Positions 14,501 to 28,100 are shown, counted from the first letter of the stretch. The stretch is 64,000 bases of DNA from Galbula dea (GCA_013399015.1 VWZX01006819.1:248001-312000), one strand, 5' to 3'. Made by a program: numbers and translations. The notes: generated by a model from the letters alone, not told the origin.

Positions 14501-17500
14501 ACAAGTTATGTGTCATGCGTAACCAGAGAAAGGGATAAAAGCAAATGTATGTGTTACTGCTACCATAAAGCACAAGTAACTGCATTAACATTTCACTAGC
14601 CCATGAAAACACGTGATCACTTCAATCTCATTGATTCTTACATATTGCTAGAAAGCCAGTACATCTCTATCTATCTATACCTACCTAACAAGGCAAACAG
14701 AAAAAGTTCACCTGAAATTTTAAAATCAGTAAGCAGAAGAAAAATAAATACTACATGCACTATCATTCCTCTCTCAGGAATCAACTCTCAGCTATAAATG
14801 TACTGGTCTTTTGAATCTTTATTTAACATCTCAGATTTGAACTTCTTCCCTCTGGTGAACCTGTTACAATTTTAATACTACTTATGGGTTTCTATTTTTA
14901 AAAGGACTATCAAAAGTAGTTTTTTGCAGCAGATAGGCATTCAAAAGGCATGCATAGATTTCTTATTAAGGATGTTTCAAGTGTCTAGAAAACTCTAATA
15001 CTAGTTCATGAGCATCTAATTATATCAAAGTTTCTTTTGCAACAAAAAATGTTCAGTGCAAACAGAGTCACTAAGATACACTGAAACCAGTGAGACTCAA
15101 GGATATTCAGTGCTCTGCTGGAACAAACAGAAACACATTCATCTCACAGTTTATTAATTTAACTTCCTGTGGATCATAGGCAATTTAGTTAGGAGCCACA
15201 GTAGCCCTGAGTCCCACCCTCAGACAAACCACCACTCTGACACATTCCAGATTACTTTCCTAATAACACGAAGTGTTATAATCAGACACTGCACAACCAA
15301 TGCAGGAGAGATTCTGGGAATACTCCTAAAATGCCAGTACATCATCTGAAGCAATATTCCACAGAAACTTTTGTTGCTAGACAGTGCAGTCATCCTGAAT
15401 CAGGAAGACTCATGTTACTTCTAGGAATTACATTTCAGACAGTTTTTTCAAGCTACTTACACATCATCTTCATATTTAGTCCTCAATAGGTACCATTACT
15501 AAATCTGGCTAGATGCCATTAAAGGAAAAAAACCACATTGTTGTGGCATAGGAGGAAAAGGGTATTATTATAACTTCCAAAACTAACAAACTAAGCTTGC
15601 CTTACTATTTTGGAAACTCCAGGCTTTGTGCTAAATCACTTTTCACAACAGGTACTGATTAACCAAATCAAACTACGCAAGTGCTTCACCCAGTCTGCCT
15701 GGCAATCTACAACAAGAAGTCTGAAAGCTTCATTTCTATTACTCATCTGCCTTTAGATTAAACAACCATGCAAATGATGCCAAGTTGCTATTTGTCACAA
15801 CTTTGTCAGCAAAACAAATCATTCAGCAGGTGAATCATGAAATTAAGTGTCTGTGTGGATGCTAAGTAAACACAGAGGGAAACAGAGAGATGCCAGCTTA
15901 ACTTTACACTTCCCAATCCATTGCTCTTTCCCTGTATCACTGTGACATTGCTAATAGGAGCAGACACATTCTTCTTGCCTTTTTCTCAAAGCACAGCCCA
16001 TTTGGCTGCAGTTCAGAAAGTCCTTTAAACACATCAGGAAAACTGAAGCACATGCATAAGTGCTTTGCTCAAGAGAGAGCACTTGCTGCGCACACCTCTG
16101 AGAGGGAGAGTGGGGTTTCATTTCCAGTTGAGAAGTGCATCCATTTAAACAGCTCCACCATTTAGCATGCAGCTCTGCTGCTTGGAGGGGGCTCACAGGG
16201 GACTTCTGTTGCAATTCTGCCCTGCAATGAAGAAAGACTGACAGGATATCACTGCTCAGAGAAGGGCTAGCCATCTGAACAAGGTTAGGTCACCTTTGCA
16301 AGAGAACACATTCCAGCAGTTCACAAAACAGTGGCTGAAGAACATTTTTTTATTCCTGGAATGTACCTCATTGCCAAAAAAAGGTAGCTATGCTCGGGAA
16401 AATATTCCAAGGGGAGAAAACAAATACTTCTGCAAAGTCATTCCTCCCTGCTCCACCCCTGCTGACATTACACTAGTTGAATAATACATGTCAAGATATT
16501 AAGTAACATCTAAACAGTTCCAGTAAATGTTTCTGCTGCAGGCCTTGGCTTAACTGGTATTGCTTCCCTCTGTGATAATGGAAAAACAACCTCCTCAGTT
16601 CTTCTGCACCTGAAGCTTAATATTAATGAAGCATTTCCTACCAATCACTGACTGGAACCTTCCTCCTCTCCTCCATCTCCTTATAGAGGTTTTAAAACCC
16701 TTGAAAACTTACCTAACGAAGCCATACTCAGAGACATCCTTCTCTGAAAGTCTCTAACTGTCCCTTACAGCCTATGCAATGGAGTAACTTGATATCCCAA
16801 AAATACTACAGTTGTGGTAATACATGTAAGGACAAATGACAAATTCCAATTGGAAATGAGTTCTCAGACCACCAAGGATGTTTCATATGAACCTCTGGCT
16901 TCCCATCATGAATTGTCCAACAATATTCCCCCCCCCCCAACAATTCTGAGATTATGTATTTTCATATTTTTTTTCCTAGGAGTGTGAGAGCACAGTGTTG
17001 GGAAGTCAGTTATTTTCAATCCAGTAGAGGAAATCCCCTTGGAATTTAGTATTGCTTTAGGTATGCAAACTGCTTGCACAGCATAGGCCACTAATTCCTT
17101 TTCCTTTACTGTCTATGACACTCCACAACAGAAGCAAATGCAGTTCCAACTATTCAAACAGGGACATGGTTAAGAGCTAAAACATCCCTGGGATGAAGAT
17201 GGGCTCTCGAATGACCTCCATAAGACTGAGAACCATTAGTTGCAAAGGAAAACTGCCCAAGGAAGTTTCTGGAATTTTCCACTGGCATTTGTACTTTCCC
17301 AAAGTTTTCTGTAGGAGAGACTGACCTATGTTCAAGTATCTGAGGAACTCCCAGGAAAGAAGACCAAATTCCACTCCAAAGACTGCGTGGGCAAAGTTTG
17401 AACAGAGGAGTTAGGTAGGAAGGTAAAGTCATTCTATAACTTGTTTCAAGTATCAATTATTTATTTTGAAGTCTGTTAGCTGCACAGGGCTGAGAGTTGC

Positions 17501-19763
17501 GATACAAGTTGGACTGTTCTCCTTTGCCTAAGTGAATAGTTTTCCTGCCAATCAAACTTGTAGCCCAGCTGAGGACATGACACAGGCAGCACTAAACATG
17601 ACCTAGAAGCAAGGGGTCTCACTGATCCTGAAAAAAAAAAAAAAAGTCTTTCTTAGGATACAAAGATGCTTGAAAAGGAAATAGCTCAAATGATCTTCAA
17701 GTGCTGAAATTATAGCAAACTGACACTGGGTTTTAGTGTGGTTTTGGTAAGCAATGGCACACATGGAGTCTTCTGGCATAACAAGGCAGAAGCACATCCA
17801 AAGAACAGGAGACTGATAACCTGGTTTTTATGTTTACTGATTATTTAGCTCCAACACAGCTTTTTAGAAGACTGTCTTAAAGTGAAATAGTTTCCATGGG
17901 TTTCATTATGGAGTTGCAACAAGACTGCTCCCAGAGACAAACTGCAGCTAGTAAGAAACATGGGGTTTGGGCAATGTATGGAAAGCAGAAGTACCAGAGA
18001 ACAACCTCGTCTTCCCCACTGCTTAGAGCAGCAGCCTTTTTTGCCTGATATCCCACATCTGGATGAGAAGTACCAAACATCACAGCTCCCATCAGTTCTT
18101 AGTAGGCTTCCCACCAAGAAAATAAAGCATAGGGAAACAGAAATTATGGCCACCATGGCAAAATCAGATCACAACAACGTGAAAACCATTGTGTACACCT
18201 CAGCAACTGCTGTGAATCTATTTTATGTCTGGGCTGATCAGGACAGCCACAAACCAAAAACCATGCCAGAAGGAGCCTGTCCTGTTCAGAGTTCCGTCTT
18301 CCAGCAATGCAGCAATGAGTTAATGACTGCATTACAGCTATCACAAGAATGCCAGTGCTCAGTGAGGACTGTTTTGAAGAAAGGTCTTTCAATGCTACTT
18401 CCCTGCTGTTTTTAGCTCCCCCACAGAAGAGGAACTATTGGAAAGACCAAACCATCCGCAGACACCTCTGGAGAAAGCTTTGGCTAACCACTACTGCTTT
18501 CTTAAGAAAAAGTAACTCACTTCATTCTTAATTCTTCTTTATACTGAGAAATAACCTTTTTTTTTTTTTTAGTGAATGACTAATAAAACTACTGATTTCC
18601 AGGCTTCTTACAAAGAACATTACTGCTAGGGCTAACTTCCAGTTAGGGTCAATCAATTACAGCGTGTACTAGAGGGGTGTTTCACAAGAGCAAAAAGGAT
18701 CAAGTATTAGCTCTCATGCACCTTAAAAATGCCATTTTTGTTCTCAAGTACCATTAACAACAAACAGATCACACACCTAGAACAGCCACAATACAGAAAA
18801 AAAAATCTTCTCCACACTAATAAAAGAAAAGTCCCTATTAGTGAACTTAAAAACTCTTATGTCAATTTCTTCATATAGCAATATCCAAAATAACTTCTTA
18901 AAACACTAACATTAGTGCTTTCCTTTAATAATTTAACTTTTAAAATGTATATACTTAATCTTTAAATCTTGACTCTAATGCTAAATATTCCCTTGAAAAA
19001 GAGAAAGTATTAGGTGCATGCCTCATCTCTTCTAATCTTAGTCACATCTCGAACTATTAAAAAGAAATACACATAAATATGGAGAATGAGGTCCTGTTAC
19101 AGGATGTCAGGTTTTCTACGAAAGGATATCCATTAAACATTGTGGTTTAATCATTTTACACAAACCTAAGAATGGACGATGCTCAGCTAAATTATCATTT
19201 ACCATAAACATACCTTGAAAAACTGTGATTTTCTTTAGTTGTTTTCTCTCCTTCTCCCAGCTGAGAGAATGGACAGGCAGTTCTACAGTGGCTTGGCCAT
19301 ATGAACTCTATTAAAAACCCGATTACTTCAGGCTGTTAAAGATCAGGTGATAGCTTCCCTCAAAAGATGAAAAAATAGGAACAGACCCTAATTAGTATCT
19401 GATAAAGAAACAAGGCTGTTGCACTGTGTAAAGCCTGAATTAGAATAATAATGCAGGGAGACCCAACAAAAGATGCTCTGTGTTTCCCACTACAGCAGTA
19501 ACAGCTTCTCCAGGGGCCTGCCCCTTCCATCACGGCTGAATACTAGTGTCATACTGGTTCTCCACATCCTGCTAAGACATACCTGAGAGACACTTTCATA
19601 GTGTGGGTTGTAAGGACAACCCAGTGTCCCATGCTACACGTCTTGCCTGAAACAAAGCATTTTGAAATGAATCCTTCTGGGCAAACTCTGACTAACTCAC
19701 CCTCCCCAAGTAAGACAACTCTGAACACCGTAACATATGCTTGTAAATACTTAATGGGTGAAC
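8511..19763. other. Gene-free AT-rich DNA
   Basis: No recognisable exon or CpG island. It holds the A-rich microsatellite at 9.57 kb, an 11-bp C run at 16,928-16,938 and A/T runs near 17,630 and 18,559. A plus-strand ATG frame of 151 codons at 17,960-18,415 has no recognisable domain and is treated as chance. Confidence 0.5.
9570..9607 (+). repeat. A-rich microsatellite (A8-9 G)n
   Basis: Four tandem units of about nine A residues punctuated by single G residues. A simple repeat, possibly the remains of a poly(A) tail, but no retroposed element is recognisable upstream. Confidence 0.9.
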
Positions 19764-20040
19764 GTCAGGAGGATGGTGTCTAGCAACAGGACAAGAGGTA
19801 ACGGGCACAAACTTGAACACAGGAAGATCCATTTAAATATAAGGAGGAACTTCTTTACTCTGAGAGTGGTAGAACACTGGACCTAGCTGCCCACAGAGCT
19901 GGTGAAGTCTCTGTTTCTGAAGAAACTAAAAAAACACCTGGATGCCATCCTGTGCAATATGCTCTAGGCACACCTGCAGTTCAACGGGGGGTTGAACTAG
20001 ATGATCTCCAGAGGTCCCTTCCAACCCCTAACATTCTGTG
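19764..20040 (+). mobile_element. CR1 LINE 3' fragment
   Basis: A plus-strand CR1 3' end with the phrases GGGCACAAACTTGAACACAG, GGAGGAACTTCTTTACTCTG and GAACTAGATGATCTCCAGAG. It closes with CCCTTCCAACCCCTA and a single ATTCTGTG tail unit at 20,033-20,040. It is 5'-truncated, with a probable internal deletion near 19,780. Confidence 0.93.
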
Positions 20041-21799
20041 GTAACATTCAAGCACACGTATTCAGAGAGCAGAGGCAAGTTGTACTGCAGGTTGGTTGCA
20101 CAAGTGGTGTTGCCTGAAGACCATTACAAACCTCAGCTATCGTTACATTGCTCCTCCCAGTCCTTACACTCAAAATGAGCTCTACTTGCATTTTGTACTG
20201 CTGGGAACACATCGATATGCATAACCAACCCACTTAATAGCACACAACTAATCTGCATATTAGCAAAGTGCTCTGCACTTACTGAACTATGGCACCAAAA
20301 CACATCGGGTTTGGTTAGATTTTTGGCTATCAAATTCAGAGGACTACAACTCAATGCCTATATAGCAACTTGATTACCGGCTCTGCATCACTGCGGTTGC
20401 TTCGCTCGAGTTCTTTGACAGATGCTGAGATACTGAGCATCTTCATTAGTAACCTGCCTTTTTAATGCACAGAAACTCACAATTTGTTTCATGCTCTGGG
20501 TCTACAGTGACTGATTCCACATACCCACAGGTGTAGCCTTACACACATGAGCAACGCTGCTGAGTTTAACCGCCTCTCCAAACCAGACTGCACTCAGCAT
20601 TTCAGGTTCTGTACATCTTGCCCTTTTCCAATTCATCCCATCTGTTTATAGCTTTTCCCTCTAGTTAACTAGGATTTTCCAAAGTTTCAAATTTACCTTT
20701 TTTCCTTTCAGTTTTTCCTATCTGATGTACATTGCAATGATAATAAGGGGAGATTTATTAAAGAACTAGCTTAACTCAATTTCTTTCCACAGCACTTCTC
20801 CAGACTGGCTGGCTGAATGTGACCTTTTCAAAGGTATTTGGCAGAGGCTTGTCATTTGTCAAGTTATTTTTCCAGTTTTTGTCAGTGTGAGTTTTAAAAT
20901 TAGTATCAAATGATTTTTGTTACATCAGATTAAAAAAATGCTCTCTAGCTGAGCTGACAGCTTGTAGTCTACCACCTTAAAACTGCATGAGACAAATGAA
21001 GTACATGCTGGAAAAATCAGAGAAAAATCTGGCTTGTAGCCAAAATTCCACCTAGACATAGAGCAGGAGGGGGAGGAAAATCATATATCTTGAACAGGAT
21101 TTCCCAAGTGTTTCTTAAGAACTATTTTCTTTCTTAATCTCAAATCAACAATCCCCCATCTGGGCTTGACAAGATCTGTCTAGAATATAACAGGACAATA
21201 TCTAATTCCACTGCTCTGTCATCTCCAATAAGTTATGTGACCATGGCACATGCAGACCAAGTTTGTTGTTTCTTATAGCTTTTATTAATCCCTGATTGGT
21301 GTGTTGGTTCCGGATGCTAGGGTGGAATCAGGAGACCAGTTCAAATATCTTCTTACAGTTGCTGCTAAATCATAACTATTTTAGAAGATTGAGTATGACA
21401 GTTCTGAGAGAGGAACAAAGAGTTTTATTCATGGAAAATCTTTCTAGCCTTCCTATGAGAGATATATGAATACATATATTTTTATAGCTTGTGCCTAAAT
21501 TAGAAACAAGATTACAAATCTCAATGTCCTTCATGAACTCCTTCCCTTCTCTCCACATTCACCCATTCATTTTGGATGATACACTGTTCCTTTTTTTTTT
21601 TCCCCCTCCTCTTATTCCTTCTTCTGCCCTGTCTCTCCACTCTTCCCATCCTACTGCATTTTGACTTCATGTTCACTTGTAACCACGTTAGATTCAGAGA
21701 TGTGACACACCAAGTTCTGGCATTTCTGGCATTTTGGAAGTCTGGCAACTCCTGGCTATGAAAAGACCTTCCTATCTTGCCTCCACCAAATAAGCCAAA
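20041..21799. other. Gene-free DNA
   Basis: Nothing recognisable apart from a pyrimidine-rich stretch at 21,589-21,655. Confidence 0.5.
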
Positions 21800-21886
21800 G
21801 ACATGTAGATGTGGTGCTGAAGGACATGGTTTAGGGTGACCTGGCAGTGCTGGTTAACAGCTGGACTTGATGATCATCAAGGGCTC
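21800..21886 (+). mobile_element. CR1 LINE 3' end, cut off by an LTR-like insertion
   Basis: It contains the CR1 3' phrases GTAGATGTGGTGCTGAAGGA, ACATGGTTTAGGGTGACCTG and CAGCTGGACTTGATGATC. The usual TTCCAACC and octamer tail are missing because the sequence switches at 21,887 to the LTR-like piece. Confidence 0.75.
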
Positions 21887-22092
21887 TGTCGAGGGTCGAG
21901 GCTGGGCCGACCACCAACCCAATGACAGACGCTCCCTGCTACCCCCTCTTCCTCCTCCCATGGGAAGGAAAAGGGGATAAGAGGGAGAGACAGAGAGACT
22001 TGTGGATTGGAAAATAAAACTAAAACTACTTTAATAATAATAATAATGATGATAAATGAAATATATACAGAACCCAATACCGAACCCAAACC
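21887..22092 (-). mobile_element. LTR-like fragment of an avian endogenous retrovirus
   Basis: The piece starts on the plus strand with TGTCG (so CGACA on the minus strand, an LTR-type CA end). It contains GGGCCGACCACCAACCCAAT, an A/G-rich middle and a TAATAATAATAATAATG run. This arrangement is familiar from bird LTRs, but the family is recalled by pattern only. No viral coding sequence is present, and no target-site duplication was found. Confidence 0.45.
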
Positions 22093-22260
22093 AGCTTCCC
22101 TGCCCTTCTTTGGACACAGTCCAGCACCTCAATGTCCTCCTTGGAGTGAAGGGCCCAAAACTGAACACAGTATTCAAGGTGTGGCCTCACCAGTGCCCAG
22201 AACAGGGGAAGAGTCACTGCCCCAGTCCTGCTAGCCACACTATTTTGGATGTATTTCAGA
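22093..22260 (-). mobile_element. CR1 LINE fragment with ORF2 C-terminal codons
   Basis: The minus-strand translation over 22,093-22,238 reads LFWALVRPHLEYCVQFWA, then HSKEDIEVLDCVQRRAGKLV. This is the conserved end of the CR1 ORF2 reverse-transcriptase region. It is a short dead relic, open by chance over this span. Its orientation is opposite to the CR1 piece at 21.8 kb, so the two are independent insertions. Confidence 0.9.
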
Positions 22261-25200
22261 AAACAAGCCCAACATACGCCCCCACTTCTTCACATTGCAG
22301 GTGTCTCGTCTGTCTGCTAGGTCCTGGTTTGAAGCAGAAGTCTTTGGTGCTACTGCCTTAGTATGTTATGTCCTCACCACACTGTGAAATGCAGGCAGTC
22401 TTACAGGAACACTGCCACTACTAGCTCCTTGAGCTTCCTCAGACATTGGCACAACAAGGCTAACTGACAGTGCATCTCTAGGGGAGGAGGACAAGCAGTG
22501 CGTGGACACCCAAATGTCAATATTCAATCCAAATGGTACCACACCCCCAATGATATTCCAACCAAATGAGTACAAAGCCAGAATCTAGCTCTCCTAAGCA
22601 AGCTGCATTCAAATATACTTCATAACAAGGTAAGAAAAAGGCTAATTTAATGCAATAGACATGAATAAGAAAAATTGTCACAGGCAAAAATCACTAGAAA
22701 AAAGGCCATTTCCTCAATACTTGACCTGGACAAGCTAACTGTATAAGGCAGAAGCAGGGTCAGTCAACCAGCTGAACATGGTGGATAACAAAAAAACAAA
22801 ACAAACAAAAAACCCACCAACAACAAACACCAAGAAACCAGAACTAAGTGAAAAGTGTTTCCACATGAATACTTAGGGCAATCCAAACTGGGCAGCTACA
22901 CTGAAAACCACTTTTGCTGAATTAAGGTTTTGAAGTCAACCAAGGTAGTCATTTTCTGAGATGTAGTAAAATACAGTGACGTTTGACTTGGAGAGAAGAG
23001 ATAATGAGAGCAAAAGGCAAACTTCTAGCTGGATGAAAAACTGGCTATAAGGACAACAGCCTCTAGAAGATGTAAGGAAGCCACAGCAGCTACTCAGATT
23101 TACATCCATGTAACAGAAGAGAATTGAACCCAGACAGGTATCTCTAATTGGCACCAATTGCTTTCTTGGTAGGTGTGAACAAGTTTACAGCCTCAGAAGA
23201 CTGCAATCTCCCTTGGTGTACAGGAAAGGAAAATCGTTTCTTTTAGAGGAACTCAAGAGTTGCTCAACTCTAATTAATCTTCTAAAACAGGAAATCCCTG
23301 CTAGCACAGGTGGAACTATCACACACTGCCTCTGCAGCTGGGGAACATGAAAAATGGGATTTCTGTGTTCACATCTCACTCACCAAAACCAGAGTGCAAA
23401 TACTGTAACCAAAACATGCAGCTGAAAAAAAGCAAGTAAAATAGCGGAAAGGAGAACTACAGAAGTCACTTAGGTCATTCATAAGAAAGCTCCCTACAGT
23501 ATTAACTAAGATTTGAGCCTCTCTGAGGAAGCCACCATCACTTTGAGAGCTTAGTTATAGGGCAAAGGAAATTCATCTGAACGTATAATTTAAGGAACAA
23601 AGCTGAGAGGACACTTTGCTGACTTCTGTCATCACCTGTTCTCCTGAATGAGCCTGTAATGTGTACTGACAACACCGGCTCCTCTCTGCCATCTCTTTGT
23701 TCTCTAGAAGTGGTATTTTTAAATACAGTTTACACTGTTACTTGCTGGACAACATCACAAAAGATGAACAGCAGGATAGACATTTGCCACTGAAATGTTA
23801 TTTGAGTTTTAACATTTACTTGTCTGCAGCATTTTAATTGTGTAGAAAAGAGTAAGTGTAGTAAGGTAACTTTGTATTGTTCAGATAATGTCATGATGCT
23901 TTGCTTTCTCCAAGATGAAATGAAAGCCCTGGTTTTGGTCACTACATTAAATAAAGGGGAAATTGTATTGTAAATAAAAAGCTACCCTGAATTCCTGGCT
24001 AATTACAAGGTTTAGGTCAGCCTTAAAAGGAATTTGTGTCAGTTGGAAGAGAGCATCTATGTGAAAAATTAATAATAACAAAAACCAACCTCTTTAAGAA
24101 GTAGACATGCTTGTTGAATTTATCATCACCTGCAAGACTGGTTATGTTAATAATCCTTCATATTATGCCAAGTAGACTGAAAATAATTAATAGCTCACAA
24201 ACAACCTTCCCACAGAAGCTTCAGTGCCAGTGTTGTTTTGACTGGTTACAATTAATAAAAAATATAATCCCAAATATTCAGACCTTGAACACCAATTCCT
24301 TCTACTTGAGGAGCTCCACAAAAAAATAATAATAAACCTATCTCTCACATCATTAACCTGTCAAGGGTAATTGAGTTCCTGCATCACAGTGTCACTGGGG
24401 AATTCTGCCCTCATTGTACACAACTCTTCTAATAAAGTCCACTCTGTTCATGAAACAGAGAAGCTGATTTGATGTATACACGCAAGGGTTGCACCACTGA
24501 CCTCTGCTGAGCCACCACAAATGCTCAGGAGTCAGAGGGTGAGAACCAGGGTACTGTGATGCCTTCAAACAAAATCAGACCTCAGCTGAATGTGATATTG
24601 AAGCGGTGCTTATTAAATCCTGAAGGCTGTCTGTCTTACCACACAAGCTCTTTCCTCCTCTTGTCTAAAACAGCTGTGAAACAATGGTCAATCAGTAACA
24701 TGTCTCAAGCCAGTAATAAGGAATCTCTGCAAAGACACAGGACTATGAGAGAGTATGAAGAGGAAGAAAAGGAAATTCACAATAAAGCAAAAGATGGAAG
24801 TGAGGAAGGTCAGAAGGTTGTTTATGCATTCATAATATCTCTAAAATAAAGTCACAACCCAGAGAGACACAGGTGGCAAACTGATCTCATTAGAAAAACC
24901 ACAGTAGTTCAGAGACGAGGTTCATTTTTGCCAAGGATCCTGTTTCCAGCACTGCTCATACCCAGATGTTGCAGAGGAAGGTTCCCAGCCACACTGTTTG
25001 ACAAACTTCAGTGTGACTCCTGCAGAAAAGGCCAGAAAAGTTTTGCTAAAATTCACCACCAAGTTAGAGAAACAGGGCAGAATATAAGATCCACTATTGG
25101 GATCACAACATCCACAGTCATAGTTTATAACCTGCTCATGACTTTTTCCCCTGAAAACAGCACTTGGTACAGCACACAACATCCCAGCAGAACTCTCAGG

Positions 25201-26799
25201 TCCTACAAAGTGTTGCATATGCCTCAAAAGCGTGGGAAAAAAAACATTGCTACTCAGTGCTCTGATAGGCAACTAGTGTACAAACAGTACAAAGTCCACC
25301 AAGGCATGAAAGGGACAAGTATTACCACATACCCTAGGCAGGCTTTTGGAGTGAAGCACAAAGATCTATACAGGCCACCCACTCTTAGGGAAGAAAGTGC
25401 CACACCGGGATGACGTGGCACTCAACATTTCACTTATGGATGCTGTCGAGGCAAGAAACAGACAAGATGAACTGCATTCATTTAGCATTCCTCCATTAAT
25501 ATTGGATCTTAATAACTGTTCCTCAGGGCTGCTCCAAAAATTCCAATCATGATGGTTTTCTATGAAAAATTGTGACTTTCTCCAAGGAAAACAAACAAAC
25601 AAACAAACACCAAGACTTTCCACTAAAATCCCTCAGTCTGTTTAGTGGTTTATTTCAAAAAACACAAGATCACTCTCTTCTCTTTTTTGTTTATCAACAA
25701 AAAACGTGGTTTTGGAGCGGTCCCTCAATGGCGCTGTGGCTCAGTCACGCTGGACGCACCCACCAGAGCACATCTCCCATGAGGCAGTGTGAGATCACCC
25801 ACAGGGGAGATGATGACACCACCAGGGAGATAAAGCCCAGGCAGGGAAGCCAGTCTACAGCTGAGTTAAAGCTGTCAATTCAAAGTATTCAAAGTATTAA
25901 AAAAAATACACTGCAAGTGTTGGCAAACTTAATAAGCTTCACTTATTAAAAGTTTCTGCAAAATAATACAGTTAGTGACCAGGTCTGTTCCTCACCATTT
26001 CTGGAGACCCATGAAGATGCTGCTGCTAAAGATGGAGCCAATGACACCAGCAGACAGGATGTCCCAACAGTAGGAGTCATAACCTGGCACTGCCAGACTC
26101 TTCCCTTGCTTGGGGAAAACAGCAAATAGTTGGCTGTTCCTCCTCCATTTCCTCTCCTGATCAAGTACATGAGCTCCGATACCAGTCCACTCTTACTGCC
26201 AAAGGGACTAAGCTCACCAAGGAATGTTGTGCAACACCCTCTCTGATTAACTCTCTGATCTTTGTGTATAACATACAAAAAACTACTACTGGAACATGTC
26301 ATTCAGACATTCAACAGAGATTCTGATCTGAGGGCAATGGATAGCCCATGGTGCCTTGGCAGCTGTCTGAGTTCGTTTACATCATATAAAGCCTTAAAGA
26401 AGTAAACCCAAGTGAACATATGTATATGCAGTCAAGGCTGTACTCTTATCAGCCTCCTCCCAGCCGGCTTATGCTTTAACAGGTCATTGACTCAAGTAAC
26501 ATCCTGCATGTTACAATTGCCAGTAAAATACAACAGCCTGAAACTGAAAACACCTCTGTTCCACCAACAAACCAACCCGAGGGACAAACTCACTAGTAAT
26601 TCCCAGACCAGCTCGTAGGATGAGACACTGATTGTCTCACTGCTCCAAGTGAGCAGCTTAATTGCAACAGAAAAACAGGGTGATTAATCACAGCTAAGGA
26701 AAACACCTTGCTACAGAAGACAGGCAGTATTAACACTTTACGTCATTAAAAAAAAATTGAGGTTACCATTCAGGACAGCACATGGAAAATATTTAAGGA
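22261..26799. other. Gene-free AT-rich DNA
   Basis: Short A/AAAC-rich tracts at 22,791-22,815 and 25,592-25,608. The 161-codon plus-strand frame at 24,928-25,413 begins at TTG rather than ATG and shows no domain. No repeat family recognised. Confidence 0.5.
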
Positions 26800-28100
26800 A
26801 AAAAAGATGTAATGTTGTTTAATTGGTGAATTCTTCTCATTAACACCCCGAGCGGTTTGAGACACGCTGGCGGGCAGGAGGTGCTGGCCTCACACACGCT
26901 GCCAGCCACTCTTCCCTGCTCCCGGCAGCAGCCAGACCATCCTGGGATTTGGAAGTTCCCCTCCTGGAGGCTCTGTTCCCAGTGCCTTCTGGTGAAATTA
27001 GCCTCTGTGGTCACATCTCCTTGGCAGATTTGAATGTTTCTTGTTTGTTTGTTTTCCTGGTTTCTTTTTGATGCGGGAACACCTATCTTTCCCAGTCTCA
27101 GCTCTTCTCTCCCGAAAATGGGGAGAGACGCCAGAAGCACCTCCAAGTGAGGTGGGGACTCACCTCCTGGGGATGTCCTGTCGCGAAGGGCTGGGATGTT
27201 GCTTAGCCACCGTGCCCTGGCGTGGGACAGAGGAGCTTCCAGACCGCAGAGGGAGGGGAAGGGAGCGAATCCCGCCCGGAGCCGTCTGGCAGTAAGGCGG
27301 AGCAAGGAGGAGCTCTGCTCTCTGCCTGGGGAAGGCACCGGCTGCCGTGGTCCCTCAGCCCGGGCTCTCCCTCAGCGCTTTCCCGCCCAAAGCTCGGTCC
27401 CTTTCCCGCCCTTCCCACCGGGAAGAAGAACCAAGCGCCCCGACACACACAGCCCCGCTGCCTCCGGGGACCGCCATCCTCACTCGGAAAGGAAGGGAAA
27501 AAGGGAAATAATGCCGGGAGAAGCCGCACTGTCCTACCTGCTCCGCTGACGGAAACCCGCAGTCCCGCACCGAGGGCGGCCCTGACCCCGGCCGCCAGCC
27601 CCACCCTCCTTCTCCTTCTCCTTCTCCTTCTCCTTCTCCTCCTCCTCCTCCTCCTCTTCCTCCTCCTCGGGCCGGCCCCGCAGCGGAGGCGCGTTTAGAT
27701 CTAGAGGTTATTTGGCACTGGGTATCCCAGGCTGCAGCCGGGCTCCTGGCTGCCCTCAAGGGCTTTGTGCCAGTTCCTGTGGGTTTCTCCAGATGTAGCC
27801 TCTTTCTGAGGCACTTCTGCCACCTACCTGAGCGCCCCAGGCCAAGGGGAGCCCAGATGAGGTCCACCAGTGTCACCACCACACACAGCCTCAGAAGAAA
27901 TTACCCTCGCCCTGGGCAGGAGGGTAGGCCAGCCCCCATGTCTATAAGCATGATTTTTTTCCAGCCATGACTTTGCACTTGTTAATTAAATACTGAGTCG
28001 TGCTAAATGCTGCCCAGCTCTTCCTCACCCTCTCACCCTTTATCTGCTGCCTTCAGGAAAGGTGATTACTGCAATAACGTCTGCAGGTTCATTAAGCACC
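26800..28100. promoter_or_regulatory. CpG island of unknown gene, about 27.1-27.7 kb core
   Basis: A GC- and CpG-rich patch in AT-rich surroundings, a typical promoter-island length. The minus strand carries a full-consensus donor GAG|GTGAGT (exon end 27,164) and a second donor CAG|GTAGG (exon end 27,538). It may be an alternative upstream promoter of the minus-strand PIK3CB transcription unit or of a long non-coding RNA. No conserved protein is recognised in it. Confidence 0.5.
27606..27668 (+). repeat. Pyrimidine microsatellite (CTTCTC)n(CTC)n
   Basis: An uninterrupted 63-bp homopyrimidine tract inside the 27-kb CpG island. The complementary strand is (GAGAAG)n(GAG)n. Such tracts can form triplex (H-) DNA and are often length-polymorphic. 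It also creates an artefactual poly-leucine frame. Confidence 0.95.

Noticed and set aside
17960..18415. Plus-strand ATG frame of 151 codons
   Set aside because: No recognisable domain. A minus-strand frame of 103 codons overlaps it, and no CpG island, splice context or repeat supports it. Length alone is compatible with chance.
22026..22238. Minus-strand frame resembling reverse transcriptase
   Set aside because: As a gene it is rejected: it is a short CR1 ORF2 relic and is annotated as a mobile element.
24928..25413. Plus-strand frame of 161 codons
   Set aside because: It begins at TTG, shows no domain, and a minus-strand frame overlaps most of it.
27222..27698. Plus-strand frame with a long leucine run
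   Set aside because: The leucines come from the CTC/CTT microsatellite; the rest is ordinary GC-rich island sequence.
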